From Actinomycetes bacterium (GTDB taxonomy: Bacteria; Actinomycetota; Acidimicrobiia; Acidimicrobiales; Palsa-688), in assembly GCA_021811865.1 (NCBI GenBank), contig JAKAQB010000084.1:1-13053 (forward strand): DNA of 13,053 nt, given 5' to 3'. The translations under genes and the position numbers were made by a program. The notes beneath the pieces were generated by a model, which was not told where the DNA came from, made no database searches, and saw only the letters and a program-made list of their open reading frames with translations. Of the stretch, positions 1 to 7,467 are shown piece by piece. The first letter of the stretch is position 1; each line of letters starts with the position of its first letter.

Positions 1-144
1 CCGATCTACCCGAGACATGGCGCGCTCGGCCATCTCGGCTGCTCGGGCCTCGGTCAGCCGAGTGCCGTCGTCGAGGTACACCTCTTCGGCGTCGAGATCG
101 ATGTCGGGGCCGACCTGGCTCTTGGTGAACCGCTGGTGAGCCAT
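1..144 (-). CDS. Putative antitoxin-like small protein, C-terminus outside window
   Basis: The minus strand reads from an ATG at 144-142 through the window edge without a stop, giving 48 residues beginning MAHQRFTKSQVGPDIDLD and continuing with an acidic stretch (EEVYLDDGTRL) and an alanine/glutamate-rich helix (TEARAAEMAERAMSR). The start is well supported: GGAGGAAG lies just upstream, inside the end of the previous gene, and the previous gene's TAG (147-145) directly abuts this ATG, so the two are translationally coupled. Proteins starting this way recur in actinobacteria as the second gene of a small two-gene unit; I recall them as hypothetical or putative antitoxins. No DNA-binding fold is visible in the part present. 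Antitoxin is inferred from the tight pairing and size, not from a known function. Confidence 0.72.
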   Translation of the reverse strand, partial: MAHQRFTKSQVGPDIDLDAEEVYLDDGTRLTEARAAEMAERAMSRVDR

Positions 145-366
145 CTACTTCCTCCTCCGCGGCTCGGTGGGCATCACGTGAATAACGAGGAACACGTCGG
201 GCCGATCCAGCAGGTAGATCTCCAGCTCGACGCCTCGGTCGTCCGGTCCGATCCAGCCGATGCCCTCCCGGTCTTCGACCGGCTCCGCAGTGTTCATGAC
301 GTGAAGGGCGTGGGCCTTTCCGATCCGGTGCTTGCGGGCCGAGCGGGTGAACCGGATCGGCTTCAC
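145..366 (-). CDS. Small basic protein, putative toxin partner of an uncharacterised TA-like pair
   Basis: The protein has 73 residues from a GTG at 366-364: VKPIRFTRSARKHRIGKAH, a central acidic segment with GWIGPDDRGVELEIYLL, and a hydrophobic strand ending VIHVMPTEPRRRK. The basic N-terminal helix followed by beta strands resembles small RelE/BrnT-like nucleases in overall pattern, and near-identical N-termini (KPIRxTRSARKHRIGKAHAL) recur in actinobacterial hypothetical proteins. I cannot assign a fold or catalytic residues. A longer reading begins at TTG 402, but that TTG belongs to a TTGCAC -35-like box with CAGAAT 18 bases downstream and six bases before the GTG, so the GTG start with a leaderless or nearly leaderless mRNA is preferred. 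The gene abuts the downstream gene (TAG then ATG), which supports a toxin-antitoxin-type unit. Confidence 0.68.
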   Translation of the reverse strand: MKPIRFTRSARKHRIGKAHALHVMNTAEPVEDREGIGWIGPDDRGVELEIYLLDRPDVFLVIHVMPTEPRRRK

Positions 367-372
367 TCCGAC

Positions 373-402
373 ATTCTGCCATGCACAACATCGGTAGTGC
401 AA
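373..402 (-). promoter_or_regulatory. Predicted leaderless promoter of the left TA-like pair
   Basis: On the minus strand TTGCAC (402-397) and CAGAAT (378-373) are separated by 18 bases. The -10-like box ends six bases before the GTG at 366, so transcription would start at or next to the start codon. No separate Shine-Dalgarno sequence is properly placed. The match to -10 consensus is 4 of 6, so this is a prediction. Confidence 0.45.
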
Positions 403-470
403 GGCATAATCGGTTCCTGAACGCGATGCCTCGGTGCACCGGCGGCAAGCACTGTGCCCGCGTGGCGTAG

Positions 471-501
471 GTGTAGCACTGTGGGTTCGGTGTGTTACAC
501 T
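471..501 (+). promoter_or_regulatory. Predicted vapBC promoter with overlapping inverted-repeat operator
   Basis: GTGTAGCAC (471-479) and GTGTTACAC (492-500) form an inverted repeat matching at 8 of 9 positions with a 12-base spacer; the right arm is itself a palindrome around its centre. The right arm overlaps a -10-like TACACT (496-501) that sits seven bases before the vapB ATG, which implies a leaderless transcript. VapB/VapC complexes usually repress their own operon by binding such repeats, so this is the likely autoregulatory site. The -35 region is weak. Confidence 0.55.
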
Positions 502-508
502 AGATGGG

Positions 509-772
509 ATGCCGACAACTCGCCCGCGACACTTCGTGACCGAGACCGATGACCTCGCTGGCGCGTTGGACGCGGCGGCGAGTCGGTGGCCAGACCTGAG
601 CCGCAGCCAACTGTTGGTGAAACTGGCGTTGGAGGGCCATCACTCAGCGCAGCACGCGCATGAGGAGCGGCATCGGCGTCGGCTCGCCGCGCTGCGCAAG
701 CACAGCGGTGCCCTTACCGGTACCTACGGACCCGGCTACCTGCAGCAGATGCGGGAAGAGTGGCCACCGTGA
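509..772 (+). CDS. vapB: VapB-type antitoxin
   Basis: An 87-residue antitoxin starting MPTTRPRHFVTETDDLAGA. The N-terminal half has the register of a small ribbon-helix-helix or related DNA-binding domain (DLAGALDAAASRWPDLSRSQ LLVKLALEGH, about residues 15-44). The C-terminal tail YGPGYLQQMREEWPP is the short toxin-wrapping motif seen in many actinobacterial VapB proteins. It would bind and neutralise VapC and repress the shared promoter. The ATG at 509 is preferred over upstream codons because the -10-like box at 496-501 would put the transcript start there. Its TGA overlaps the following vapC GTG by four bases (GTGA), the classic coupled arrangement. The family assignment rests on tail sequence, size and partner. 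Confidence 0.85.
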   Translation: MPTTRPRHFVTETDDLAGALDAAASRWPDLSRSQLLVKLALEGHHSAQHAHEERHRRRLAALRKHSGALTGTYGPGYLQQMREEWPP

Positions 773-1155
773 TCGTGCTGGATGCCAGCGTGCTCATCGC
801 CTACCTGGAAGGAGAAGATGAGCACCACGATGCAGCGGAGGGTCTGCTCACACGAGAGATCGACGACGACTTCGGTGCCAACTCGCTGACCCTCGCGGAG
901 GTGTTCGTCGCGCCCGCCCGAGATGATCGGCTGGATGAGGTCCGCATGACCCTGCGCGAGTTGGAGGTGGAAGAGCTTCTGTTTCCTGGCGACACCGCGG
1001 TCAAGCTGGCGCTCCTGCGTTCGGAGACCGGGCTGAAGATGCCCGACTGCTGTGTTCTGCTCGCCGCCGAACACCTCGGCGCGCGCCTTGCGTCATTTGA
1101 TGACGGCGTCAGGAAGGCGGCCGTCGAGCGAAACCTGGAGGTCGTAGCCACCTGA
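769..1155 (+). CDS. vapC: VapC-type PIN-domain ribonuclease toxin
   Basis: A 128-residue PIN-domain protein, the usual VapC length. Using the GTG at 769, the acidic metal-binding residues expected of PIN nucleases are all present: D5 in IVLDASVLIAYL, E44 in LTLAEVFV, D93 in LKMPDCCVLLAA, and D111/D112 in LASFDDGVRK. VapC toxins cleave RNA (often tRNA or rRNA) when freed from VapB. The start at 769 is chosen because it overlaps the vapB stop as GTGA and lies about ten bases after GGGAAG (753-758); a GTG at 760 is in frame but would sit directly on that ribosome site. The frame looks intact, so the toxin is probably functional. Confidence 0.93.
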   Translation: MIVLDASVLIAYLEGEDEHHDAAEGLLTREIDDDFGANSLTLAEVFVAPARDDRLDEVRMTLRELEVEELLFPGDTAVKLALLRSETGLKMPDCCVLLAAEHLGARLASFDDGVRKAAVERNLEVVAT

Positions 1156-1281
1156 CAGTCGTTGGTCCCCATGTGAGGCCCAGCCCTGGTCGGCTACAGG
1201 GGCCGCTGACGGCCGAAGGCAGCAACGCCCCAACGGCTGGCACAGCCGCCAGTTGCGCTCGGCCACGAAGGCGTGCGGTGG

Positions 1282-3013
1282 TCAGAGTCGGGGGTCGACC
1301 GGTTCGCTCTCGAGGGCAAGCACGCCGAAGACACACTCGTGGACCCTGTAGAGCGGCTCACCGGCCACGAAGCGCTCGAGGGCCTCCATGCCGAGGGCGT
1401 ACTCGCGAAGGGCGAGAGCCCGCTTGTGGCCCAGGCCACGGTCCCGGAGCCGGGTGAGGTTCGCCTCGGCGGTGTACTCGGGGCCGTAGATGATCCGCAG
1501 GTAGTCACGTCCTCGAACCTTGATGCCCGGCTGGGTGACGCCGCGCGGAGTGCGGTGCACGGTCGTCGCCGGCTTGACGACCATGCCCTCGCCGCCAGCC
1601 CGGGTGAGCTCCCGCCACCAGTCGGCACCGGCCTGGCAGCTGGCCGCATCCTCGACAGTGACTGTGATGTTCTGGGTAGCCCGGAAGGTGCCTGGGTCAG
1701 TTGCCGCGAGACGACCCAGGATGTCGAGATGCCAGTGGTGGGGGGTGAGGGCGTGGACGGCGCCCTCGGCGGCGAGCACCTGGAAAGGCGCCAGGCGGAG
1801 GTCGTCGATACCGTCGACCGGCCAGCAGTATCGGCGGTAGGCGTCGACGTAGCGGGCGGCCATGGCGAGCCGGTGGGTGTGCGCGTCAGCCCGGTCGCGG
1901 ATGTCGACGCCGCGGGCGGCAGCGGCGTCGAGCACGGCGGCCTCGGCAGCGAGGGTGGCGGTGGCTGCTGCGCCGACCGGTGCGTACTGGCGGCGGAGCA
2001 GTTCGCCTGCCTTCGCTGACCAGGGCAGCAGCTCGCAGTCGAGGACGACCCAGTCGCTGGCCAGTTCGTCCCAGGTGCCGGCGGCGGTGAGCCCGGCGCG
2101 GAACTTGGCCAGGAGCGCCTCCTCGTCGTCGCGTGCGGTCAAGAACGGCCGGCCGGTGCGGGTGAGAACGGCGCCGGAGGTTCCGTCGCTCACGGCGAAG
2201 CGGGAGGCGGCGACATCGGGGCCGCGGCAGACGACGACCACCGCGCGGGACCCCATGTGCTTCTCCTCGCAGATCACCGCAGTGACGCCGTCGCGGCGGT
2301 AGCCGGCGAACGCCTCGGCGGGGTGCTCCAGGAGCCCCGGCCGGTCGGTGGTGGCGGTGGGGGCCATGGTCGGGGGCAGGTAGATCAGCCAGCGAGGGTC
2401 TGCGGCGAACCGACTCATCACCTCGAGGGCGGCGACGGCGTTCTCCTCGCGGACGGTGACCGTGTGACCTGTCAGGCGGGTCGCGATGATCTTCTTGCCG
2501 AGGACGTCGGCGATGTCGAGGTCGGTCGGCTCACGGTCCACCGGCTCCCCGACGTCGGGGCTCTCGGCGGCGCGCGGCCGGGCCGGCTCCCAGTACTGGC
2601 GGCGGGCCGGTACCGAGACCAGGTCGCGCTCGGGCCAACGCAGGGCTGTGAGCTTGCCCCCGAACACGCAGCCGGTGTCGATGCAGATCGTGTTGTTGAG
2701 CCACACCGCCCCGGGCGAGGGGGTGTGGCCGTAGACGACCACCGCCTTGCCGCGGTAGTCCTGGGCCCACTGGTAACGCACTGGGAGGCCGTACTCGTCG
2801 GTCTCGCCGGTTGTGTCGCCGTAGAGGGCGAACGAGCGGACGGCTCCCGAGGAGCGACCGGCCATGTCCTCGCGCATGCCGGCGTGGGCGACCACGAGCC
2901 GACCGTCGTCGAGGACCATGTGCGACACGAGGTCGTCGATGAACCTTGCGACCTGCTTGGAGAACTGGGGTGGCTCGGCCTCCAGCTGGCGGAGGGTCTC
3001 GGCGAGGCCGTTA
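1282..3013 (-). pseudogene. pnkp: Truncated Pnkp (polynucleotide kinase-phosphatase-ligase): half phosphatase plus ligase domain
   Basis: Bacterial Pnkp repairs cut RNA with three modules: 5' kinase, 2',3' phosphatase, and an adenylyltransferase/ligase that needs Hen1. Only the second half remains. Homology starts in mid-phosphatase near 3013 (NGLAETLRQLEAEP), keeps two of the phosphatase histidines (LVVAHAGM and VVYGHTPSP) and the segment CIDTGCVFGGKLTALRWPER, and continues through a complete-looking ligase with motif I CEEKHMGSRAVVV (the lysine is the expected AMP acceptor) and motif V GEGMVVKPATTVH. The kinase (about 170 residues) and the phosphatase segment with the DxH, GDxxDRG and GNHE/D metal-binding motifs are absent. 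The frame is open to the TGA at 1282-1284; the first ATG inside it is at 2928, giving 548 residues. A product from an internal start would have ligase but no end-healing activity. The upstream edge is fused out of frame to hen1. Confidence 0.88.
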
Positions 3014-3970
3014 CGTCGACGCCGACCACGCGGGCGTCGGTGTCCCGTAGCAGCCGGCCGAGGAGGGTGCCCTGGCCGCAGCCGAGGTCGACCACCGACC
3101 GGGCACCGGCTCCACGCACCGCCTCCACGACGGCATCGAGCCGCTGCTGGTTGAGGTTGAGGGACTGCTCGACCGCCTCCTCTTCGGCGTCACGGGCCTC
3201 CGCCTGCTCGTCAGGGTCGTCGACCATGGCGTCGGCCTCCACCAGCCGCGCCAGCGCAGCGGTCGTGAGGCGGTGGTCGTGACGCAGGTAGCGACGGGTG
3301 ATGAGCTCCCGCTCGGGGTGGTCGGGGAGCCAGTCACTGCCACGGCGGAGCAGCTTGTCGACCTCGTCGTCGCCGACCCAGTAGTGCTTGTCGTCGTCGA
3401 GCACCGGCAGGAGCACGTACAGGTGCTGCAGGACGTCCTGGACCCGGGTTACCGCCGCCAGGCGTACATCAAGGTAAGGGCTCAGTCCCCACTCGACGAA
3501 GCGGCCGTCGAGCGGTCGTCCGGAGGCGATCACCTCGTAGCCGAGCGGCTCGAACAGCGCCCGGAGCACCTCCTCGCCGCCCCGGCAGGGTAGGACAGGC
3601 AGCTCCACCTCCAACGGCAGTGGCTCGGCGGCCAGGTCGGGCCGGTCCTTCGACCTCCCCGACAGTGCCGTGCCGAACAACTTGCCCAGCGCTACCGACA
3701 GGAAGCTCGAGGCTGCGTACGGACGGTCGTTGACGTACTGATGCAGCGACGCGTCGCGCCCTCCCGGCCCACCGTTGCGGCCCCGTACCAAACCCACCGG
3801 GTCGACGTCGACCAGCAGGGCCGCAGTGCAGCGCTCGGTGAAGCCTCCGGGTACACCACCAGCGCCTGGCCGAACGGTAGCGACGCCTCGTGCGGGCGGT
3901 CAGGGTGCTTGTGCAGCAGGAAGCCGAGGTCGGTCGCCGGCACATGGGTTGTCGAAAGGGTCAGCAGCAT
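3011..3970 (-). pseudogene. hen1: Truncated, frameshifted Hen1 (3'-terminal RNA ribose 2'-O-methyltransferase)
   Basis: Bacterial Hen1 methylates the repaired RNA end, and its N-terminal domain activates the Pnkp ligase. The ATG is at 3970-3968 (MLLTLSTTHVPATDLGFLLH, typical of the family). After VVYPEAS the frame breaks near 3841: one base is missing, and homology resumes as TERCTAALLVDVDPVGLVRG in the next frame. It continues through the Hen1-N hallmarks YVNDRPYAASSFLSVALG, LPVLPCRGGEE, LLPVLDDDKHYWVGDDEVDK and a linker into SAM motif I (VVDLGCGQGTLLGRLL). Homology stops at VVGVDVT near 3012, where Pnkp sequence begins in a different frame. About a third of Hen1, with the metal-binding EVIEH-type methyltransferase site, is missing. 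A ribosome from 3970 would stop at 3692 after about 92 codons. The gene follows the MFS gene by about 70 bases. Confidence 0.9.
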
Positions 3971-4040
3971 CGGGTCCCGCCTGCTCGGAGTGCTCCAGCA
4001 TGCCGCCGGCGGCCGACGGGTGTCCTGGGGATGGGAGCGG

Positions 4041-5297
4041 TCATGGTGGCGGCGCCGACTTGGGCACCGAGCGGACGCGCCCCGCCAGGTGAGGAGGTTC
4101 CTGCAACCCCACGGCAACGACCGCCGCCGTCAACAGGCCCAGAGCGCCGACGACGGGCCCGGCCATGACGATCGAGCCGATGGCGACCACGGCCGAGTCG
4201 ACCAACGGACCGGCTGCCGTGCCGCCGTCGGAGATCAGCCGCCACACCGCGAGGAACGATGCCCGGCCGACCTCGGGTGAGAGGTCGGCCCCCATGGTCA
4301 TGACGATCCCCGACCCCATGGCGTTGCCGGAACCGATGACGAGGGCGACTGCGAAGAGGGCCCAGAACGTGTGGCTGAAGGGCACCAGCACGTGTCCAAC
4401 GGAGAGCAGGAGGATGCAGGGCAGGGCCACGGCCCTGCGACCCCATCGGTCCGAGACGATCCCCGCCGGGTAGAAGAACGCCAACTCGATGACGGAGGAG
4501 AAGGCGTAGATCGTTGCCGCGCTGGAGGAGTCGAGCCCTATGTGCGCGGCCCAGAGGGGAATGATGGCGGCGCGGCTCCCGCGCAGGAGGCTGATGCCGA
4601 GCGACCCGGTGCCGGAGGTCGCCAAACCTCGGGCATTGTCCCGGACGACCTGCAAGGGGCGGATCCGCTCCGAGCGGGCAACGGCGGTGCCTCGGTCCGT
4701 CCGGTCACGGGCCACGACCAGCCAGGCGAAGCCGACGACCACGCAGGCGAGGTAGATCACGAATGCGGCGCGGGGGTCAGCGTGTCCTGCGGTGGCGACG
4801 AAGAGGAAGGGTCCGAGCACATTGCCCGTTCGGATCACCCCGCCGAAGAGGGACAGTGCCCTTCCTCGCACCCGCACCGGAGCGACCCGGCTGAGGTGGG
4901 TCATGCGCACGAGGCTCCATACCGCCCAGCCGGCGGCCTGGACGAAGACGGAGACGGCGAGCACCGGCACTGATGGCGCCACGAGGCAGCCGGCCAGCCC
5001 GACGCAGATCATGCAAGTTCCGATCCAGGCGGACCACCACTCGCCCAAGCGGGCTACGATCCTTCCAGCTGGGAGGTCGAACAGCATCGTGCCCAGGCCG
5101 TTGACCGCCACGATGCCCGTGGCGACGGCTGGCGAAGCGTGGAGGTCCTTCGCCGCGAACACGAGGATCGGCAGCATCGCCCCCTGGCCGGTGGCGACGA
5201 TCAGGTTGGGCAGGTAGACCTGCATCCAGAGCGGCCGGATGCCCAGGTTCGATGACTCGCCACCCGACCGCGCCCCGCCGCTCAGTCGCTTCTCCAT
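4041..5297 (-). CDS. MFS transporter, 12 transmembrane helices
   Basis: A complete 418-residue major facilitator of usual length. Hydrophobic segments alternate with short loops throughout, and motif A-like loops appear in both halves: DLPAGRIVARLGEWWSAW (about residues 74-91) and YPAGIVSDRWGRRAV after helix 8. The N-terminus is a short cytoplasmic tail (MEKRLSGGARSGGESSNLG); the C-terminal tail is RVRSVPKSAPPP. The family moves small solutes or drugs by proton coupling; nothing here fixes the substrate. The ATG at 5297 has only a weak GAGCGG ribosome site, and an 11-base tandem duplication covers the start region. The gene lies upstream of hen1 on the same strand; whether they are cotranscribed is unclear. 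Confidence 0.87.
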   Translation of the reverse strand: MEKRLSGGARSGGESSNLGIRPLWMQVYLPNLIVATGQGAMLPILVFAAKDLHASPAVATGIVAVNGLGTMLFDLPAGRIVARLGEWWSAWIGTCMICVGLAGCLVAPSVPVLAVSVFVQAAGWAVWSLVRMTHLSRVAPVRVRGRALSLFGGVIRTGNVLGPFLFVATAGHADPRAAFVIYLACVVVGFAWLVVARDRTDRGTAVARSERIRPLQVVRDNARGLATSGTGSLGISLLRGSRAAIIPLWAAHIGLDSSSAATIYAFSSVIELAFFYPAGIVSDRWGRRAVALPCILLLSVGHVLVPFSHTFWALFAVALVIGSGNAMGSGIVMTMGADLSPEVGRASFLAVWRLISDGGTAAGPLVDSAVVAIGSIVMAGPVVGALGLLTAAVVAVGLQEPPHLAGRVRSVPKSAPPP

Positions 5298-5316
5298 CCG
5301 CTCACCATCCGCTCAC
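5295..5316 (+). repeat. 11-bp perfect tandem duplication over the MFS start codon
   Basis: CATCCGCTCAC is repeated twice in direct succession (5295-5305 and 5306-5316). On the minus strand this makes two copies of the start region, each with GTGAGCGGATG. The upstream ATG is out of frame with the transporter by the 11-base step, so only the 5297 ATG yields the full protein. Confidence 0.8.
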
Positions 5317-5660
5317 GGCGGGGACGGACGTGGCGCCGGGGACACCGGAACCTGGCGCAGGCGTGGCTGGCGGCGTCCTCGCGGCATGCGCCGCTCCTTT
5401 CTCCCGACTACCCGGGCTCTCCGAGCGTCCGAAGCTTTCCAGACAGCGTCGATCCGAGAGGCATCCGAGGTGTCCGAGACATCGAGCTGTCACCGCCACG
5501 ACGGGGCCCGGCGGCCCTGGTCGTCGTCGGCCGGCGCCGGTCCGCCGGGGGCCTGGCCTGGCAGCAGGGATGGTAATGGCGCGGTGAGGAGCGGTAACGC
5601 CCCGCACAAAATGTGGCGGGGCGCGCCCGGAGCAGCCGCCGGCGTGGCGATACTCGGAGG
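5298..5660. other. Divergent intergenic region between MFS and lipoprotein genes
   Basis: About 360 bases without a convincing gene. Open frames here run in all directions but are proline/arginine-rich with no recognisable protein character. The stretch must carry the promoters of the minus-strand MFS gene and the plus-strand glycosidase lipoprotein gene. It contains four copies of TCCGAG (5420-5425, 5453-5458, 5464-5469, 5473-5478), the last three spaced 11 and 9 bases apart, which may be a regulator site. I could not place a convincing sigma-factor promoter. Confidence 0.5.
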
Positions 5661-6707
5661 GTGCGGCTGACGGGACGCGCCCGACAAACGCGAGCAAGGG
5701 CGGTGCGCGCCGCCGTCCTGGCTTCGCTCGTCGCGCTGGTATCGGCGTGCGGAGCCTCCAGCGCCGCCGGCGACCCCCCGCACGCTTCGTCCGGGTCAGC
5801 AGCGAGCGCCGGCGCCGGCTCGCCTAGCAAAGCGAAGAAGGCGGGCAGGAAGACCGGGAGTAGGGGCGCCGTGTCTCCGAGTACCGTTCCTCCCACGACC
5901 ACCACGACGCTGCCGCGCCCGGCGCCGGGCTGGACCGTCGTCTCGGAGACCCCCGCGGGGATCGTGACCGACACCCGCACCGTGCACCTTCCGGACGGTA
6001 CGTCGGTGACACTCGTGCGGTTCCACGCCGGCAGGTTCCAGGTCGACCTGCATCTCGGCAGCGTCGACCCGCCGTCGGCGGGCCTCGTCATCCCGGCGGC
6101 GGCCGGCTACGCGATCAGCCCGGCCGAACGCCCCCTCCTCCTCGGCGCCTTCAACGGTGGCTTCCAGGTCAGCACGGGTTCGGGGGGGGTGGAGGTCGAC
6201 GGGCAGGTCGTCGTGCCGCTCGTGGCCGGCGACGCCAGCCTGGTGATCAACCAGAACGGGTCCGTCCGTGTCGGCGTGTGGGGGCAGACGGTCCCCGTGC
6301 CGGGCGAGAAGGTGCTGAGTGTCCGCCAGAACCTGACGCCGCTGATCAGCGCCGGCCAGGTGAGCCCGCAGATCGCCAACGTGGGGGCGTGGGGCGCCGA
6401 GCTCTACGGTGTCGCGGCCACGGCACGCAGCGCCGTCGGGACCGACCCGGCCGGGAACCTGGTGTACGCCGCTTCGATGGGGGCGCTCCCCTCGGATCTG
6501 GCGGCTGCCCTGCAGATGGCGGGGGTGACCAACGCGATGGAGCTCGACATCAACCCGTACTGGGTCCAGGCCGACGTGGCCTCCACGCCGGGGGGAGCGC
6601 TCAGCGCGGCGATCCCGGGCCAGCAGCGGCCCGCCGACACGTACCTGCTCGGATGGACGAGGGACTTCTTCGCGGTGCTGGCTGCCACGCCGAAAGCGAC
6701 GCCCTGA
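5661..6707 (+). CDS. Secreted lipoprotein, phosphodiester glycosidase (NAGPA-like) family
   Basis: With the GTG at 5661 the protein has 348 residues. An arginine-rich n-region precedes a hydrophobic helix (AAVLASLVALVSAC) ending in a lipobox LVSAC, so it should be lipid-anchored outside the membrane. A low-complexity Ser/Ala/Lys/Thr linker (SKAKKAGRKTGSRG, TVPPTTTTTLPRP) spans roughly to residue 90. The folded part carries family signatures: GWTVVSETPAGIVTD, LLLGAFNGGFQVSTG and TNAMELDINPYWVQ. NAGPA-like enzymes cleave sugar phosphodiesters; in bacteria the substrate is generally unknown, with cell-wall or exopolysaccharide decoration possible. The start is uncertain: CGGAGG immediately precedes 5661, and GTGs at 5613 and 5703 are alternatives. 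It ends one base before the next gene's ATG, so the two are coupled. Confidence 0.82.
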   Translation: MRLTGRARQTRARAVRAAVLASLVALVSACGASSAAGDPPHASSGSAASAGAGSPSKAKKAGRKTGSRGAVSPSTVPPTTTTTLPRPAPGWTVVSETPAGIVTDTRTVHLPDGTSVTLVRFHAGRFQVDLHLGSVDPPSAGLVIPAAAGYAISPAERPLLLGAFNGGFQVSTGSGGVEVDGQVVVPLVAGDASLVINQNGSVRVGVWGQTVPVPGEKVLSVRQNLTPLISAGQVSPQIANVGAWGAELYGVAATARSAVGTDPAGNLVYAASMGALPSDLAAALQMAGVTNAMELDINPYWVQADVASTPGGALSAAIPGQQRPADTYLLGWTRDFFAVLAATPKATP

Positions 6708-6708
6708 G

Positions 6709-7419
6709 ATGCGCACCCTTCCGCGGTCGGAGTACGCGTTCCGCGTCGGACGGGTGACCCGTCGGTCCTCGGGCCGGGCAGTGGAGGCGAACGCCCGGCT
6801 CACGGCCGGCACCGCCGCCGTGCTCCTGGTGCTCCTGGCGGCCGAGGGCGTGACCATCCTCAGCATCTGGCCGCTGCTCGGCCTCCACGTCGCCATCGGG
6901 CTGCTGCTCGTGCCACCCGTCATGCTGAAGATCGCCTCGACCTCGTGGCGGTTCGCCCGTTACTACCTCGGCGACGCCGGCTTCCAGGCGAAGGGCCCGC
7001 CGGCGCCGGCGCTGCGCCTGCTCGGGCCGTTCATCGTGATGCTGACCGCGGTGCTCTTCGCCACCGGCGTCGCCCTGCTGTTCTTCCCCAACGGTCTCGG
7101 CGGGTGGCTGCTCGAGCTCCACAAGGCCAGCTTCGTGCTGTGGTTCTGTGCCATGGTCGTCCACGTCCTCGGGCACGTGGTCGAGACGGGCCGGCTGGCT
7201 CCACGCGACTGGCGCCCGTGGGCCTACCGCCGGGTGCCTGGGGGGCGCGCGCGCATCGGCCTCATCGTGGCGAGCCTCGTCGTAGGCATCGTCCTCGCAG
7301 TCGCGTTGACCGGCCGGGTTGGCAACTTCCGCCGGGCATACCTCGCCCACATCCACGCCAGGACCCCGGCGGCGCACGCGGCTGCCAGCATCCATCACGG
7401 TTCCTTGCATCAACCCTAA
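6709..7419 (+). CDS. Five-helix integral membrane protein, possible b-type cytochrome-like
   Basis: A 236-residue protein with about five transmembrane helices (near residues 32-52, 55-76, 102-126, 137-160 and 184-205). Histidines lie inside or at the edges of helices: GLHVAIG, LHKASFVLWF and MVVHVLGHVVE, a spacing reminiscent of cytochrome b561/DUF4405-type haem-binding four-helix bundles. A conserved-looking cytoplasmic loop FARYYLGDAGFQAKGPPAP separates helices 2 and 3. The tail after the last helix is histidine- and alanine-rich (YLAHIHARTPAAHAAA). The ATG is one base after the previous TGA, implying translational coupling to the lipoprotein gene. Haem binding and redox function are inferences from histidine placement; it could equally be a structural membrane partner of the lipoprotein. 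Confidence 0.78.
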   Translation: MRTLPRSEYAFRVGRVTRRSSGRAVEANARLTAGTAAVLLVLLAAEGVTILSIWPLLGLHVAIGLLLVPPVMLKIASTSWRFARYYLGDAGFQAKGPPAPALRLLGPFIVMLTAVLFATGVALLFFPNGLGGWLLELHKASFVLWFCAMVVHVLGHVVETGRLAPRDWRPWAYRRVPGGRARIGLIVASLVVGIVLAVALTGRVGNFRRAYLAHIHARTPAAHAAASIHHGSLHQP

Positions 7420-7467
7420 CCTTCCGTGAACACCCCGCTCCCTTGACCTTGCCCCGCAGGGAGGAAG

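Noticed and set aside
1156..1281. Possible terminator CCCTG-GTCGGCTA-CAGGG between convergent vapC and pnkp
   Set aside because: The stem is only five pairs and there is no T tract, so it cannot be supported as an intrinsic terminator.
1273..3282. Plus-strand open frames opposite pnkp and hen1
   Set aside because: No recognisable motif; they are antisense of strongly conserved Hen1/Pnkp sequence.
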